The notes: a model not told the origin generated them from the letters alone. Shown: positions 30,081 to 41,345, counted from the stretch's first letter. The stretch: 41,816 nt of DNA from Trachelipus rathkii (GCA_015478945.1 JABUQX010131380.1:1-41816); one strand, 5' to 3'. Translations and numbers: made by a program.

Positions 30081-31265
30081 ACACAATCAGCAATGCCATG
30101 AGAGAGAAAGAGAGGCTAAAACACCCATAGTTGAGATCTATGTCCTTATAAACATATATTTTAACACCAATGTTGTATTATTATATACAAATATTTACCT
30201 ATCCCAGCACCGCACTGAGCCACACGGGCTCCTATTGTCAACTCAAAACTTCTATAGCTTCAACTCCCTCTTTCTCCCTTCTCTTATACCACTATTCCAC
30301 AATTTCAATTCTTCTATGCATCAAATGTTAATTTTTAAGGGTGGGGTCCCCACCCCTTCATGGGGATCCAAGGGTACGTAATCACCTCTATGAATGAGAT
30401 ACAGTCACCATATAAATCCAGCCTCCAATTTTCTAACCAACATACCGATAACTCCTAACCTTATAGATATATATTGGACTCATAGGCCGCGCCCGGAGCC
30501 GGAGCCGGAGCCGTTACCCACAATGTGCGCTAAAAAGGGGGCTGAACGACAGTGGGGCAGGACGGATGAGATAAATTAGATGTAGGGAACCGTAGAAGGC
30601 TTTAAAAAAACTACTCAGAAGTGACCCTTCGGGGTAACTTCTTCGTGTAATAATAATACAAACAAACAAACAACAAAAACAGACAAACACAGACCTTCTT
30701 GTCAGGTCATGGCTGCTGACCTCCATGGTGGTCGATGAGGGCCTTAATCTCCATAGCTCTCAGCAGCCTCCCACAAGGGCGTTAAGCGCAATATTTACGT
30801 CCACCCTCAGGGGGCGACCCCCTCTATATACATCCCACCGACTTGAAATTTCGTGTGTATCGAGCTAACCCATAATACTAATTATATTCCAAGTTTTGAA
30901 GCAAATATCTCTATTCCTTCATACCGAAAAAGGCTGGTCTCTACCAAAACTGTCTCCATCACTACGTCGCTGTAGGGTCCCGTGAAAGTTTCTAGAGTGA
31001 TTTTCTGACTACGCGACGAAGTTCTCACTAATAGGTATAGCTCAGGTAGGCTTGGCTTTTCTTTTAGTGGGGTGAGTGTATGCGTGTGCGTACGTGAGCG
31101 TGGTGTCGTTTCAGGTGCTTGTGCACGCCCTACCCCCAGTCTTGGGAAAAAGATTATGATCGATTTTGTAGTAAGGGGAGGGAAAAAGTTGTCGGACGAC
31201 TTCGTTCGGGGGAGTCGTCGACCTTTCAAGTGTCCCGGTTATGTCAAATACAGTCATATATTTTT
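30081..31265. other. Unrecognised 1.2 kb with small hairpins
   Basis: No gene was recognised. Visible items are a near-palindrome ggtggggtccccacc at about 30341-30355, a GGAGCC repeat at about 30491-30512, a TTCG-loop hairpin at 30617-30642, and accctcagggggcgaccccc at about 30802. The open frames here (30882-31229 minus, 31072-31287 plus and others) have no family resemblance. Confidence 0.5.
30617..30642 (+). other. Perfectly placed TTCG-tetraloop hairpin
   Basis: agaagtgaccc-ttcg-gggtaacttct: an 11-bp stem with a single mismatch, closed by C(TTCG)G, an exceptionally stable RNA tetraloop. It is not followed by a T-run, and its function is unknown. Confidence 0.6.
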
Positions 31266-32100
31266 TAGTACTCAGCTACCTTCCTGACCACTTTTTATGA
31301 TGGCGTTTTCTTAATGGGGGTTCAGCCCTCGGGGGGCCACCCGATTTTTCATGTACAGTTCGCCAGCATTTTACGGGTATGTATGTGTGGGTCAGGTGTA
31401 TGTATGTTTCTTTGTTACTTTCACTCCGTTAGCACCCTGGTTCTCCCCCCACCGCCCCTCATCAGCTATGTTATGAATTTCACGTTCCTGTTCCTGACTC
31501 CTTTTTTAACCTATTTTCGACATTTATCATTTTTGTAATTTTAACTGACTTTCTTCAACTCAGCTACTTTCACATGAACATTTTTTAGTGCTTTTTTTCC
31601 TGTTAAAATCTGGCAACCTATCAGCCTAAATTTCAGTAATTTTAAGCACTTTCTAACTTTTACTTTCGACTTTTTTATCATTCGTAGGCTATATATTTGC
31701 TAAGACTTTCTAATACTTAGCTACTTTTCCGAACCTTTACTTAGCGCTTTTTCCTGCTAAATCTGGCATACCTATAGTACTGAAATTTCAGGATTTTATC
31801 ACTTTTAACCCTTTTTTCCGTAAAAATAATCATTCCAGTAATATTTTTTAATGAATTTTCTATTACACAGCTCCTTTCCTGAGCCTTTTCTATCATTTTC
31901 ATATAAATTCAGGGCAACCTATGGTAAATTTTCTAGGACTTTTTAATCTTTTTGATATATTTTTTGCACTCCTTAGTCAACTTTCCACTACTTCATTGCT
32001 ACTTAACCTAATCCTTTTTCAAAAGCTTTTTCCTGCTAATTTCAATTGTAATTTCAAATTATTTTTTTATAATTTTTTTAACTTTATCGGATACATTTCT
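31266..32100 (+). repeat. Degenerate ~150-290 bp tandem repeats (cagctacttt...cctgctaaatctgg)
   Basis: The unit start cagctac(c/t)ttcctga recurs at about 31270, 31558, 31717 and 31867. It is followed by a gcttttttcctg(c/t)taaa motif, an ggcaacctat motif and an aatttcag motif. Copies are diverged. The last copies probably form the outer edge of the left palindrome arm. Non-coding. Confidence 0.65.
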
Positions 32101-32340
32101 TAACCTTTTTTAACCACATTTCAACAGCCTTCAGACATCTCGCTATGTACCCCTTCCAAAGGATGCGACAGTAACCGTTAGGCTTTAAATACATGCCACA
32201 TCAATGGGATCATATTAACAACCATTAGGCTTAAATACGTTTCCCTAGCAATGTTAGTCCTAACACCTGTTAACCTTTCAATTCACCTCATTCTAAGTTC
32301 GGAATCATTTTACGGAGTTTTTTGAAGCCTTGCGGCGGTC

Positions 32341-32505
32341 ACATTAATGGTTTCGATTTTCATCAACGCGGTTGAGTTCAGCTCCGAGCCCCGTCAGCCG
32401 CCCGCTGTCGCATTCCGCCGCCCGCCGCCCGCCGCCCGCCGCCCGCTCGACCGCATTCCGCCCCCGCCGCCAGCCGCCCCGCTAACAGCCCCCGGTCATA
32501 TATAT
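32341..32505 (+). repeat. GC-rich SINE-like segment, left-arm copy (partly deleted)
   Basis: cattaatggtttcgattttc, then ctccgagccccgtc, then CCGCCCG repeats. It is the complement of 41165-41340 but lacks about 50 bp of the tRNA-like part. The CCGCCCG expansion at about 32415-32445 is private to this arm. Confidence 0.6.
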
Positions 32506-32507
32506 CT

Positions 32508-32553
32508 TAATACTAATATATATATCTATATATATATATATATATATAGTCAC

Positions 32554-32591
<38 letters not shown>

Positions 32592-32630
32592 TACTATATA
32601 TATCATTATATATTAATATATAAAATATAT
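32508..32630. repeat. (TA)n microsatellite, left arm
   Basis: TA dinucleotide runs. The mirror position in the right arm holds TA runs plus a GA tract at 41110-41172. Confidence 0.93.
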
Positions 32631-32844
32631 CTTACCTCTCTCTAAATGCAAGCTAACGAGACTATGAATCGCCATTTCGAAATTACTCGAACTCATTGCA
32701 CATATTGAGTGCATCCCACCAGCATGATCATCAGTTTGAAACTACTTAATAAACTCAAAGTATGACACCATACGTCTCTCGACTTCTACGTATTTAAATA
32801 TTTTAAACTTTAACTCAATGCATGATATTGATGTCTTCCCCTAG

Positions 32845-32955
32845 GTCATAAGCTGACCCCCAGGGCGCAGCATGCGCCCTCCGCGTGAAGTCAGACGAAC
32901 CCACCCGCCGCGACTTGCCGGCCCGCCGCTTGCGCCCCGCAGGCTTTAATATTTC
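32845..32955. other. GC-rich patch with hairpin, left arm
   Basis: gggcgca-gca-tgcgccc (about 32873-32889) is a perfect 7-bp hairpin inside ctgac...gtcag. The patch is flanked by AT-rich DNA and mirrored, with many changes, at 40490-40675. Confidence 0.7.
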
Positions 32956-33137
32956 CGCGCGGAGCGAAAAATATGATATCAATGTAAACTATTCAAAGAA
33001 TTTCTTTTCAAATATACTATGAGTCATTCATTTTTACTTCATACTTAAACATTTTTTATTAAAAACATACACTTTACAGTCCTTAAAGCAGTAAAACAAA
33101 AGCCTACTAATCCCTTTGTTGCTAGGCATTTGACTTC

Positions 33138-33480
33138 ACACACACACAACACACACACCACACAGCACACACATACACACACATCACTCGAAAGCTTTTT
33201 GATCCTCTCAACTTTGATGCCTCAGCTTGATTGACTCAACTTTGCATGTCCTCAGCTTGATGGACCTCATGCTTTGATGCCCTCCAGCTTTTTGATGAGC
33301 TCACTTTGTTACGGTAAAAAAAGGAGGAGGATAGAAGAAAGAAAGGAAAAGAAGAAGAAGAAGAAGAAGAAGAAAGAAGAAGAAGGAAGAAAGAAGAAGA
33401 AGAAGGAGGAGGTAAGTGAGGAGGAGGAGAAGGAGGAGAAGGAGAAGAAGGAGAAGAGAAAGAAGAGAAGAAGAAGTCTT
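33138..33480. repeat. CA, TTTGATG-type and GAA repeats, left arm
   Basis: (CA)n at about 33138-33183. Then about five degenerate 15-19 bp units around gctttgatg/ctcaactttgatg (33195-33305). Then a purine GAA/GGA run (33315-33475). The Lys/Glu-rich open frame across the purine run is a repeat artefact. All three blocks recur inverted at 39905-40295. Confidence 0.88.
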
Positions 33481-34239
33481 CATATGACCGAGGCACATTG
33501 AGCGGAGCCGGAGTTTGTCGATGGCGGAGTCACACTGGAATTCTGGCTTACCAATTGCACTAATTTTAGTACATAAATTGAGGTTGTTTATATATGTATT
33601 CAAAAGAAGTAGCTCCGAATTTTGGGATGTGGTAACCCCAAAAATGAGTTCGAGGAACCCTTGAGTGGGGTCCTCAGCTGGAAAAAAAAAAGAAGAAAAA
33701 TTAGAAAAGAGTACAAGACAGAGAAAAGATGAAGGAAGGGAAATAGAAGTTTCGTAAGAAGAACAAATGAGTCATTTGGACCGTATCAGTATTCGGCCAC
33801 CGGCCTGCAGTCCGGTGCGGCTGTACGAGTAGTAAATAATGTGCGCTTATCACCTATTAATATTAGTGATTTAATAATATATATATATGTACCTTCAGTT
33901 ATGTAGAATATGAATAACATAGTTTCAATACACTCAAAGGTGTCTAGGGACACCAATTGAGAGGGGGGTCGAACCCCAAAATGGGGTTTTTACCCTTTTA
34001 AATGAAATTTTAAAAGGATATAAGTTAATAATACATAAACTTAAGCTCTATCAACAGCCCCATGTTGTATAAATATATGTAGCAACAGCCCTATGTTGTA
34101 CAAATATATATGAAACTTAACACAGAGAACACTTAAGTGGTACTCTCTTAGTCATACACAATGGTATTCATATGTTGCACAACGGAGATATTCAAGTCAA
34201 AACTTGCACTCGACTTGTTTAATGTATGCTATATCAAGT

Positions 34240-34480
34240 TCCTATATAAAGATGTGTGTATGTGTATGCATGTGTATATGTGTATTGTATGCGTGTATGT
34301 GTATGTTTAGTTAGAGGTCGTATTACACATACGGCCTTACATTTATCTTCAAACTGAGATCACCAAAAATAGTATCTTTATTTAAATAAGAAAAAGCCTG
34401 TTTCATTACCGAAAAGTTAGAGTTAAAGTTAAGTTAACGAGTTAAAGTGGACGATAAAGTTAACAGTTAGAAGTTAAATT
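34240..34480. repeat. (TATGTG)-type and GTTAAA-type repeats, left arm
   Basis: gtgtgtatgtgtatgcatgt and related words at about 34250-34312. Then agttaaagttaagttaac with further variants at about 34417-34478. Mirrored at 38955-39010 and 38793-38862. Confidence 0.85.
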
Positions 34481-34959
34481 TCATGCGAAGGATATATTTA
34501 TAATGTTGTTCCATGTAGGTTAATACAAAATGTTTTCTTGCGCACCAACAATGGAACATTGTCTATTTGATGAAAAATCATTTTTATTTTTTGAAAAACA
34601 TTTTTTACAAAAAAACATTTTTCTGAAAAAGATTGCTCAAATCCACGAAAATAACACTGATTTTTTCAGGGGACCACTAAAGCCATACAAGCCAGATAAA
34701 ACACTCACAGCAAACAGCCCCCAGGGGCCCCCATTCCCCCACCCACTAACCACCTCATGTATTCTACCTGCTTTATGCTACCACGTTACTTATTATTTAA
34801 AAAAAAATATATGTCACTCCCTATTTTTCTGTTCAATCATATATATTTGTAATGTAGGTGGCAAGCTGTTTTCTAAAACTTTTTTAAAAAAACCTAGACT
34901 TAAATAAATCATATTTAATTTGTAACACTTAAGAGACATGGTGGTAGACCTTTATATAA

Positions 34960-35048
34960 TTATATAATATATATATATATATATCAATAATATATATATA
35001 TATATATTATTATTATATATATATAATCTATATATCATATATATACTG
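34960..35048. repeat. (TA)n microsatellite, left arm
   Basis: TA runs mirrored by 38255-38360. Confidence 0.93.
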
Positions 35049-35084
35049 CTCTTATATTAATATAAAACAGCAACATTAACAAAT

Positions 35085-36010
35085 TTGCATACTTAAACAG
35101 CAGTAAATAAACTAAACATAGTATACAAAAAACGTAACCTACTATTCAAACTTTTTCATGCATGTCTTTAACATCATCAATGTTAATTTACATTAACCAT
35201 AGTAAATACTTTAACAAAGATTTATCGATCCTAAACCTAACGATTGTTAATGAACTAAGAATAAATCACACACACACACACACCACACCCACACACACCA
35301 CACGACTACGTACACTAAACACAGAGGACTATTTGGCAGCCGAACAAAGTTTCACATTTAATAAAGCTAACATAGCATCACCTAAACTAAGCAATCATAA
35401 ATGTACAACGACAAACCTTACATACTTTAAGCACGAATAAGCAGCTAACATTAAACAAAGTTCCTCACTTAACAGCAGTAAAGGAATCGATGTATCATGG
35501 AAAAAACAAAACCTATTCACAAGGGGGGACAGAAGTGTTTAACATATCAATTAATATTACATATAACATTGTAATATAAACAAAGATTTAACGTATCCTA
35601 ACCTTAACCGAATTGTAACGAAGAATAAATGCCACACAAACACACACACCACACACACAGACACACAAAAACACGAAAATATGATTAACGTTACAATGTT
35701 TACATTAATAAGCCAACATAGCAACACCTAAACTAAGAATATAATATACAAGGACAAAATTAACATACCTTAACCACGAATAAACACTGTTTACACTTAG
35801 CAAAGTTCCCTACTTAAACAACAGTAAACAGCTAACATTACATACAAAAAACGTACCTATTCACACCTCTTTTTCAAGCATATCATGTAACATAATTTAA
35901 ATGCACAATTTACATTAACATGGTAATATTTTCCAAAGATTTCTCCATTTATTCTGTGAAATTATCATACTGACTACGAATAAATGCTAACGTACCAAAG
36001 TTTTTTCGCA
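35085..36010 (+). repeat. About 2.5 direct repeats of ~350-375 bp within the left arm
   Basis: The unit marker aacagcagtaaa recurs at about 35096 and 35470 and, as aacaacagtaaacagctaac, at about 35818. Each is followed by acctattcac, then aacatcaatgttaattta or similar, then tttaacaaagattta, a CA-rich run and tagcaacacctaaactaaga. The mirror copies lie at about 37240-38240. Confidence 0.8.
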
Positions 36011-36354
36011 CTTAACATCAGTAATATTATAAAAAAAATCATCTTTAAAGACAGAGCACAACCTTCTACACAGTTCAAAATCTAAAACGAATATGAGATA
36101 ACAATAAGTCTCGAGAGAAAGATAAGGCAACTATATACTGAACAAACCACCAATGATTTAAGAGATAAGGGTATTTCAACCAATCACGGAAAGGTATCAG
36201 GATATTTCCGAGCCCAATCAAGCAAATGGGATACAATATACGATAACAACGGATATGCTTTCAAAATGGAAATAGCATTCCAACAGAGTCTTACACTACA
36301 TACTACTGCTATTCATATACTATACTACATCTACTACTATATAACAGTAAATAT

Positions 36355-36377
36355 ACTACTTATATCTATATATTATT

Positions 36378-36422
<45 letters not shown>

Positions 36423-36455
36423 TACTATATACTATAATATATATACTATAATAGC
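36355..36455. repeat. (TA)n microsatellite bordering the palindrome core, left
   Basis: TA runs symmetric with 36865-36980 on the other side of the core. Confidence 0.93.
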
Positions 36456-36548
36456 TTAACCAGTATACTCAGATACGCCCCCATATGTAAATTAAAAGAA
36501 ACCCAACAATAGTCATACATAAATTAAAGTATCTAAAGGAAATCATCT

Positions 36549-36770
36549 TCCACCAAGAGATACCCCAGGGTTCACCCCCTTGCTTGATGAATGAACTCCT
36601 CCATGGAGTAGACAACCCTCCGAAGGGGCTGTGTAAGCAGGCCAATTACCCCCTCCGAAGGAGGGGGATAAGGCCTCAGCCCTTCGGGCGAGGCATCAAT
36701 GCCCTGCTTACACAACCCCCGGGGTGCTACCTAGCAAGGGGTGAAAACCCTGGGGTAATCTCTCGGTGGA
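36549..36770. other. Multi-hairpin core of the giant inverted repeat
   Basis: An outer stem of about 36 bp pairs 36549-36584 with 36733-36770 (ccccagggtt / aaccctgggg, ccccttgct / agcaagggg). A perfect 12-bp inner stem pairs 36630-36641 with 36703-36714 (tgtgtaagcagg). Within these are hairpins at 36616-36627 (ccct/aggg), 36649-36667 (ccccctcc-gaa-ggaggggg, 8 bp) and 36673-36694 (gcctc..gaggc with gccc/gggc). The result is a branched, cruciform-capable structure in a GC-richer island amid AT repeats. Paired changes in the outer stem have not been tested. The frame at 36584-36862 across it is not convincing as a gene. Confidence 0.8.
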
Positions 36771-36859
36771 GATGTATTCCTTTCAGCATACTTTATTATG
36801 TATTCTATGTTGGGTTTCTTTTTAATTTTACATATGGAGGCGTATCTTATGTATATGTT

Positions 36860-36934
36860 TAAGCATATACTATATATATTATATATCTATTATATATATA
36901 TAAATATATATATATTATATTATATATATATATC

Positions 36935-36971
<37 letters not shown>

Positions 36972-36985
36972 TACTATATAGTGTA
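36860..36985. repeat. (TA)n microsatellite bordering the palindrome core, right
   Basis: TA runs symmetric with 36355-36455. Confidence 0.93.
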
Positions 36986-37229
36986 AAGACTTTGGATTGC
37001 CTATTTTCCATGTTGGACATATCTGTCATCTATATTTGCCCTACTCGGTGATTGGCTGAAATATCCTATACCTTTCCGTGATTGGTTGAAATATCCCTTA
37101 TCTCTTAGACTTTTGTTTGTTCCAGTAATATTGCCTTATCTTTTCTCTCGAGACTTATTTTTATCGTCATATTCGTTTTAGATTTGAACGTCGGTAAAGG
37201 TTGTTGCTTGTCTTTTAAAATGATTTTTT

Positions 37230-38250
37230 TGACAAATAGTTACTATGTTAATGCGAACAAACTTTGCGGTACGTTAGCATTATTCGTTAGTCCAGTATTG
37301 ATAATTAGACAGGGTGTTATGATAAATTTGTGCTAATAATTAACCACTGTTACATCGTAAATTTAGCATAATATGTTACAGATATGTGAAAAGGTGTTGA
37401 ATAGGTTACGTTTTGCTATTGTAATGTTAGCGGTTTACTGTTTTTAATATGGAACTTTTGCTTAATGTAAACAGTTTATTCGCTGTTTAAGCGTTATGTT
37501 ACATTTTGTTCGTTGTATATTACTATTCTTTAGTTCAGGTGTTGCTATATTGGCTTTATTAATTGTAAAAACATTGTAACGTTAACATATATTCGTTGTT
37601 TTTTTTTTTTTTTTGATGTGTGTGGGTGTGTGTGTGTGTGTCTGTGATTGTGTGTGTATGGGGCATTTCTATCTTAGTTTCCATTACAATAGTTTAGTTA
37701 GGATACCGTTAATCTTTGTTAAATATTACTATGTTAATGGTAAAATTAACATTGATATGTTAAAGATATGGTTCTAAAAAAGTGTGAATAGGTTACGTGT
37801 TTTGTATGATATTTTGATTACGTTACTGCTGTTAAGTATGGAAATTTGTTAATGTTAGCTGTTTATTACGTGCTTAAAGTATGGTTAGGTTTGACGTTAG
37901 AATTTAGTTGATGCTATGTTCAAGCTCTTATTATACCGTGCAAAACACCTTGTTACCCGCTGCCAAATATTCCTCTGTTGTTGTGTAACCGGGTGCTGTG
38001 TGTATGCTGTGTGTGTCTGATGTTGCTCGTATTTCATTCTAGTTGCATTACAATCTGTAGCGTTAGGAATTCGATAAATCTTTGTTAAAATCAATTACTA
38101 TCTAGTTAATGTAAAATCTACCTTGATATGTTAAACACATGCATGGCAAAAGTGAGTGAATGTGTTACGTCTTTTGCTATGCTCATGTTAGTTACTGTTA
38201 CTGCTGTTAAGTATTGGAAATTTGTTAATGTAGCTGTTCAAACTACATAC
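37230..38250 (-). repeat. Right-arm copies of the ~350-375 bp repeats
   Basis: Inverted unit markers: ttactgtttttaatatggaa at about 37435, gttactgctgttaagtatgg at about 37822 and 38199, and TG-rich runs at about 37617-37655 and 37995-38020. The number of units matches the left arm. Confidence 0.78.
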
Positions 38251-38254
38251 ATAT

Positions 38255-38362
38255 TATTAATATATATATACTATATAATACTATCACACTATATAATATA
38301 TATAATATTACTATATATAATAATATATATACATACACCTATATCCTCTATATATAATATAT
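38255..38362. repeat. (TA)n microsatellite, right arm
   Basis: TA runs mirrored by 34960-35048. Confidence 0.93.
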
Positions 38363-38792
38363 ATATAAACAGGTCTACCACCATGTCTCTTAAGTTACCC
38401 CTACACAATTAAAATATATTTATTTAAGTCTAAGTTTTTTTTAAAAAAGTTTTAGAAAAGGTAATGTGAAATACAAATGTATATTATTTGAACAGAAAAA
38501 ATAGGCAGTGACATATATTTATTAATAGGCTACAGTTGGTAAGCAGATAGAAGCAGTTAAAACATGAAGGGTGGCGTGGGGGTGGGGGATGGGCCCCTGG
38601 AGGCTGTTTTGCTGTATTGTTTTACTGCTTTATTGCCTTATGGTCCCTAAAATCTTTTTTCGTGGAAATTTGACAACTTTTTCTAGAAAACAATGTTTTT
38701 AAAAATGTTTATTTCATGCTAGTTAAAAACATCATTTATATAACATTGTATTCAATACATGAAAAAATAAATCTTATCCTTCGACATGAAAA

Positions 38793-39010
38793 TTTAACTT
38801 TAACCTTTAACTTTATCTCTAAACCTTTAACTTTAACTTAACTTTAACTTTAACTCTAACATTGGTAATGAAACAGCTTTTCTTCTATAAATAAAATACC
38901 ACAGTTTGAAATAAAAATGTAAGACTACGTGTTTATACGACCTCTAACTAAACAGTACACATACACACATACACATACTACACAGCATACACATTACACC
39001 ACATCTTTAT
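38793..39010. repeat. TTTAAC-type and CATACA-type repeats, right arm
   Basis: taactttaacttaactttaa and relatives at about 38793-38862, and acacatacacacatacac at about 38955-39010. Inverted counterparts of 34240-34480. Confidence 0.85.
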
Positions 39011-39904
39011 ATATGGACTTGATATAGCAAACATTAAACAAGTCGAGTGCAAGTCTTGACTTGAACTATCCTACAGTTGATACACATATGTATACCATTG
39101 TCTGTGACTAAGAGAGTAACCACTTCTAAATTCTCTGACGTAAGTTCATATTTATGTACAACATAGGGCCTGTTGCCTACATACTATTTATACAACATGG
39201 GGCTGTTGATAGAGCTTAAGTTTATGTATTATCTGAACTTAATCCTTTTCTAAAATTTCATTTAAAAAGGGTTAAAACCCACATTTTGGGGTTCGTCCTC
39301 CCTTTCAATTGGTGTTCCCTAGACACGCTTTGAATGTTTATTGAAACGCTATCGTTATTCATATTCTACATTCCACTGAAGACTATATATATAAATATAT
39401 ACTATACTAAAATGCAGTGAAATCTCCCTATATGTGAGCTATACATTATATATATACTATATATAAACCTCACACTAGATATTATAGATACACGATCCAA
39501 GGACCACATATTTACTCAACTTCGACACCGAACGACCCCTGCCACGAGACGCTGCATGATCCGCAATACGCTCCAATGAACCTCACTCTATTTCACTCTC
39601 TGAAATAAAACTTCAATTTCACTATCTGCATCAAGCCCCTGGAAACTGTACCTACTTGAAAACTTCTTCTTTTTTTCCAGCTGCGGACCCCACTCACAAG
39701 CGTTCCTCGAACTCATTTTTGTGGGTCCAACGAAATCCCAATAGATCCGTCACACTCTACAATGCTCCCTTTGAAACAGTCAGTCAATAAACAACACCTC
39801 AATTGAACTCACATATGCAACTGGGAGCCAGGAACTTCCCAGTGTGGGGACTCCGCCACACAAACTCCGGCTCCGGCTTCATTGTGCCCTGTGTCATATG
39901 AGAC

Positions 39905-40295
39905 TTCCTTCATTCTTCTTTGGCCTCCTCCCTTACTCCTTCCTTCTTTCCTCCCTCCTCCTCTCCTTCGTCTTCTTCTTCATCTTCTTCTTCTTCTCGT
40001 TCCGTTTCGACTTGCTTGCCTATCTTCTTCTCCTCTTCTTTTCTGTCTTCTTCTTCTTCTTCTTCTTTCTTCCTTCTTCTCATCTTCTTCTTCTCTTCTT
40101 TTTCTGCTTCTTTCTTCTTCCCTTACCTCTCCTCCTTTTCCTCTAGAGTAGTACACGAGATGAGTCACCATCAAAAGCTGAGGGATTCAAAGATGAGCTC
40201 ATTCAAACGCTGAGCATCAAAGTTGACGGCATCAAAGCTTCGAGGCATCAAATTGACGGCCATCAAAATATCGCGAGTGTGTGTGCTAGTGTTAG
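39905..40295. repeat. TTC run, CATCAAA-type units and GT repeat, right arm
   Basis: Pyrimidine TTC/TCC run at about 39905-40145. Then degenerate 16-18 bp units around gcatcaaagttgacgg (40165-40265). Then a short gtgtgtgtgct. Inverted counterparts of 33138-33480. Phe/Ser/Leu frames in the run are artefacts. Confidence 0.88.
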
Positions 40296-40487
40296 TTGAA
40301 GTCAAATGGCCCTAAGCAACAAACGGGCATTAGCTAGGTTTTTGTCTTTACTTGCTTTAAGTGTCTGTACAGTGTATGTTTTTAATTAAAACAATGTTTT
40401 AAAAAATATGAAATAAAACATGAATGACTCATAGTATATATATTTGAAAAGAAATTCTATGAATAGTTTACATTGAATCATATTTTT

Positions 40488-40680
40488 CGTAGATCGCGCG
40501 GAAAATCATTGGCCCTGAGGGCGTCACGCGGCCCGGACGGTACGCGGCAAAATATGCGCCTGTGCCAAGCGGGTGGGCACGGGAACGCGGAAACCGCGGC
40601 GGCGAGGTTACGATAGTGACTTCACGCGGAGGCCGCATTGCTGCCGCACCTGGGGGTCAGCCTATGACCTAGGGGGAAGA
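40488..40680. other. GC-rich patch, right arm
   Basis: gcgcggaaaatcattggccc to cacctgggggtcagcctatg. Inverted counterpart of 32835-32955, but much diverged and longer, with retained words tgacttcacgcgga and tgggggtcag. Confidence 0.7.
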
Positions 40681-40889
40681 CGATCATATCATGCATGAGT
40701 AAAGTTTTACAAAATCCTTAAATACGTAGAAGTCGAAGACTTATGTATGTTCCAATACTTTGAGTTTATTAAGTTAGTTTCAAAGCTTGATGATTCATTC
40801 CTTTGGCTGGGATGCTACGTCAATATAGTGCAATGAGGTTCGAGTATTCGAACATGCGATTCCTTAGTCTTCGTTAGGTCATGGCATCT

Positions 40890-41175
40890 ATACTATAATC
40901 ATAATATATAACTATACCTATATAACTATAAATATATATATATATAGTATCTATACTATATATAATATATATTATAATTATTATAGGGAAAAAGTATAGA
41001 TGTATATATATAATATATACATATATATTACTACTAATATATATATATAATATATATGACTATAGATATATATATATATACTATATAGTTATATAATTAT
41101 TATATATAATAGAGAGAGAAGAGAGAGGATAGAGAGAGAGAGAAAGATCGAGCAGAGAGAGAGAGAGAGAGAACC
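40890..41175. repeat. (TA)n and (GA)n microsatellites, right arm
   Basis: TA runs to about 41110 followed by interrupted GA runs (41110-41172). The GA tract has no counterpart in the left arm. Confidence 0.92.
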
Positions 41176-41345
41176 GGGGGCTGTCTAGCGGGCGGCTGGC
41201 CGGTGCGCGGCGGAGCGCGGAATGCGGACAGCGGCCTCGGCGTGACCGGGGCTCGAGCCCGCAACCTCGACACACAAACACGCCAGCACGACCGACGCCC
41301 ACAGTGCGACCCGTTGATGAAATCGAAACACCATTAATGTGACGC
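41175..41345 (-). repeat. Candidate tRNA-derived SINE-like segment
   Basis: On the minus strand, ggttgcgggctcgagccccg followed by gtcacgcc (about 41236-41264) looks like a tRNA T-arm and 3' acceptor strand. The box B resemblance (GGGCTCGAGCCCC against GGTTCGANNCC) is strong. A box A is not clear upstream (tgggcgtcggtcgtgctgg near 41290-41308). The segment is GC-rich and present in both palindrome arms. Two overlapping open frames here on the minus strand have no family support. Confidence 0.45.

Larger units (their letters stand above)
31990..36540 (+). repeat. Left arm of giant inverted repeat
   Basis: Complementary to 36786-41816, matched by eye at many checkpoints in the correct order. 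32155-32300 pairs with 41440-41605, and 32341-32505 with 41165-41340. 32640-32850 pairs with 40675-40890, and 32995-33140 with 40276-40460. The GAA run (33320-33475) pairs with the TTC run (39910-40140), and 33490-33680 with 39660-39890. 33950-34150 pairs with 39110-39320, and 34240-34480 with 38793-39010. 34530-34950 pairs with 38371-38760, and 36090-36230 with 37040-37180. Arms differ by substitutions and many indels (for example about 50 bp missing near 32370). The outer limit is soft; 32155 is secure. Confidence 0.9.

Noticed and set aside
33236..33603. Ser/Pro- and Lys/Glu-rich frames over the GAA run (and 39844-40213 on the mirror arm)
   Set aside because: Low-complexity purine/pyrimidine repeats open in several frames at once.
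34417..34478. Interstitial telomeric repeat
   Set aside because: The GTTAAA-type words do not match TTAGGG, TTAGG or other standard animal telomere repeats.
34530..34907. 125-codon frame starting MFSCAPTMEHC
   Set aside because: The mirrored arm sequence (38371-38760) does not keep the frame, and no domain is visible, so it is not supported as a gene.
36584..36862. Frame across the palindrome core
   Set aside because: The sequence is explained by nested hairpins, and the mirror symmetry would force an unrelated antisense frame.
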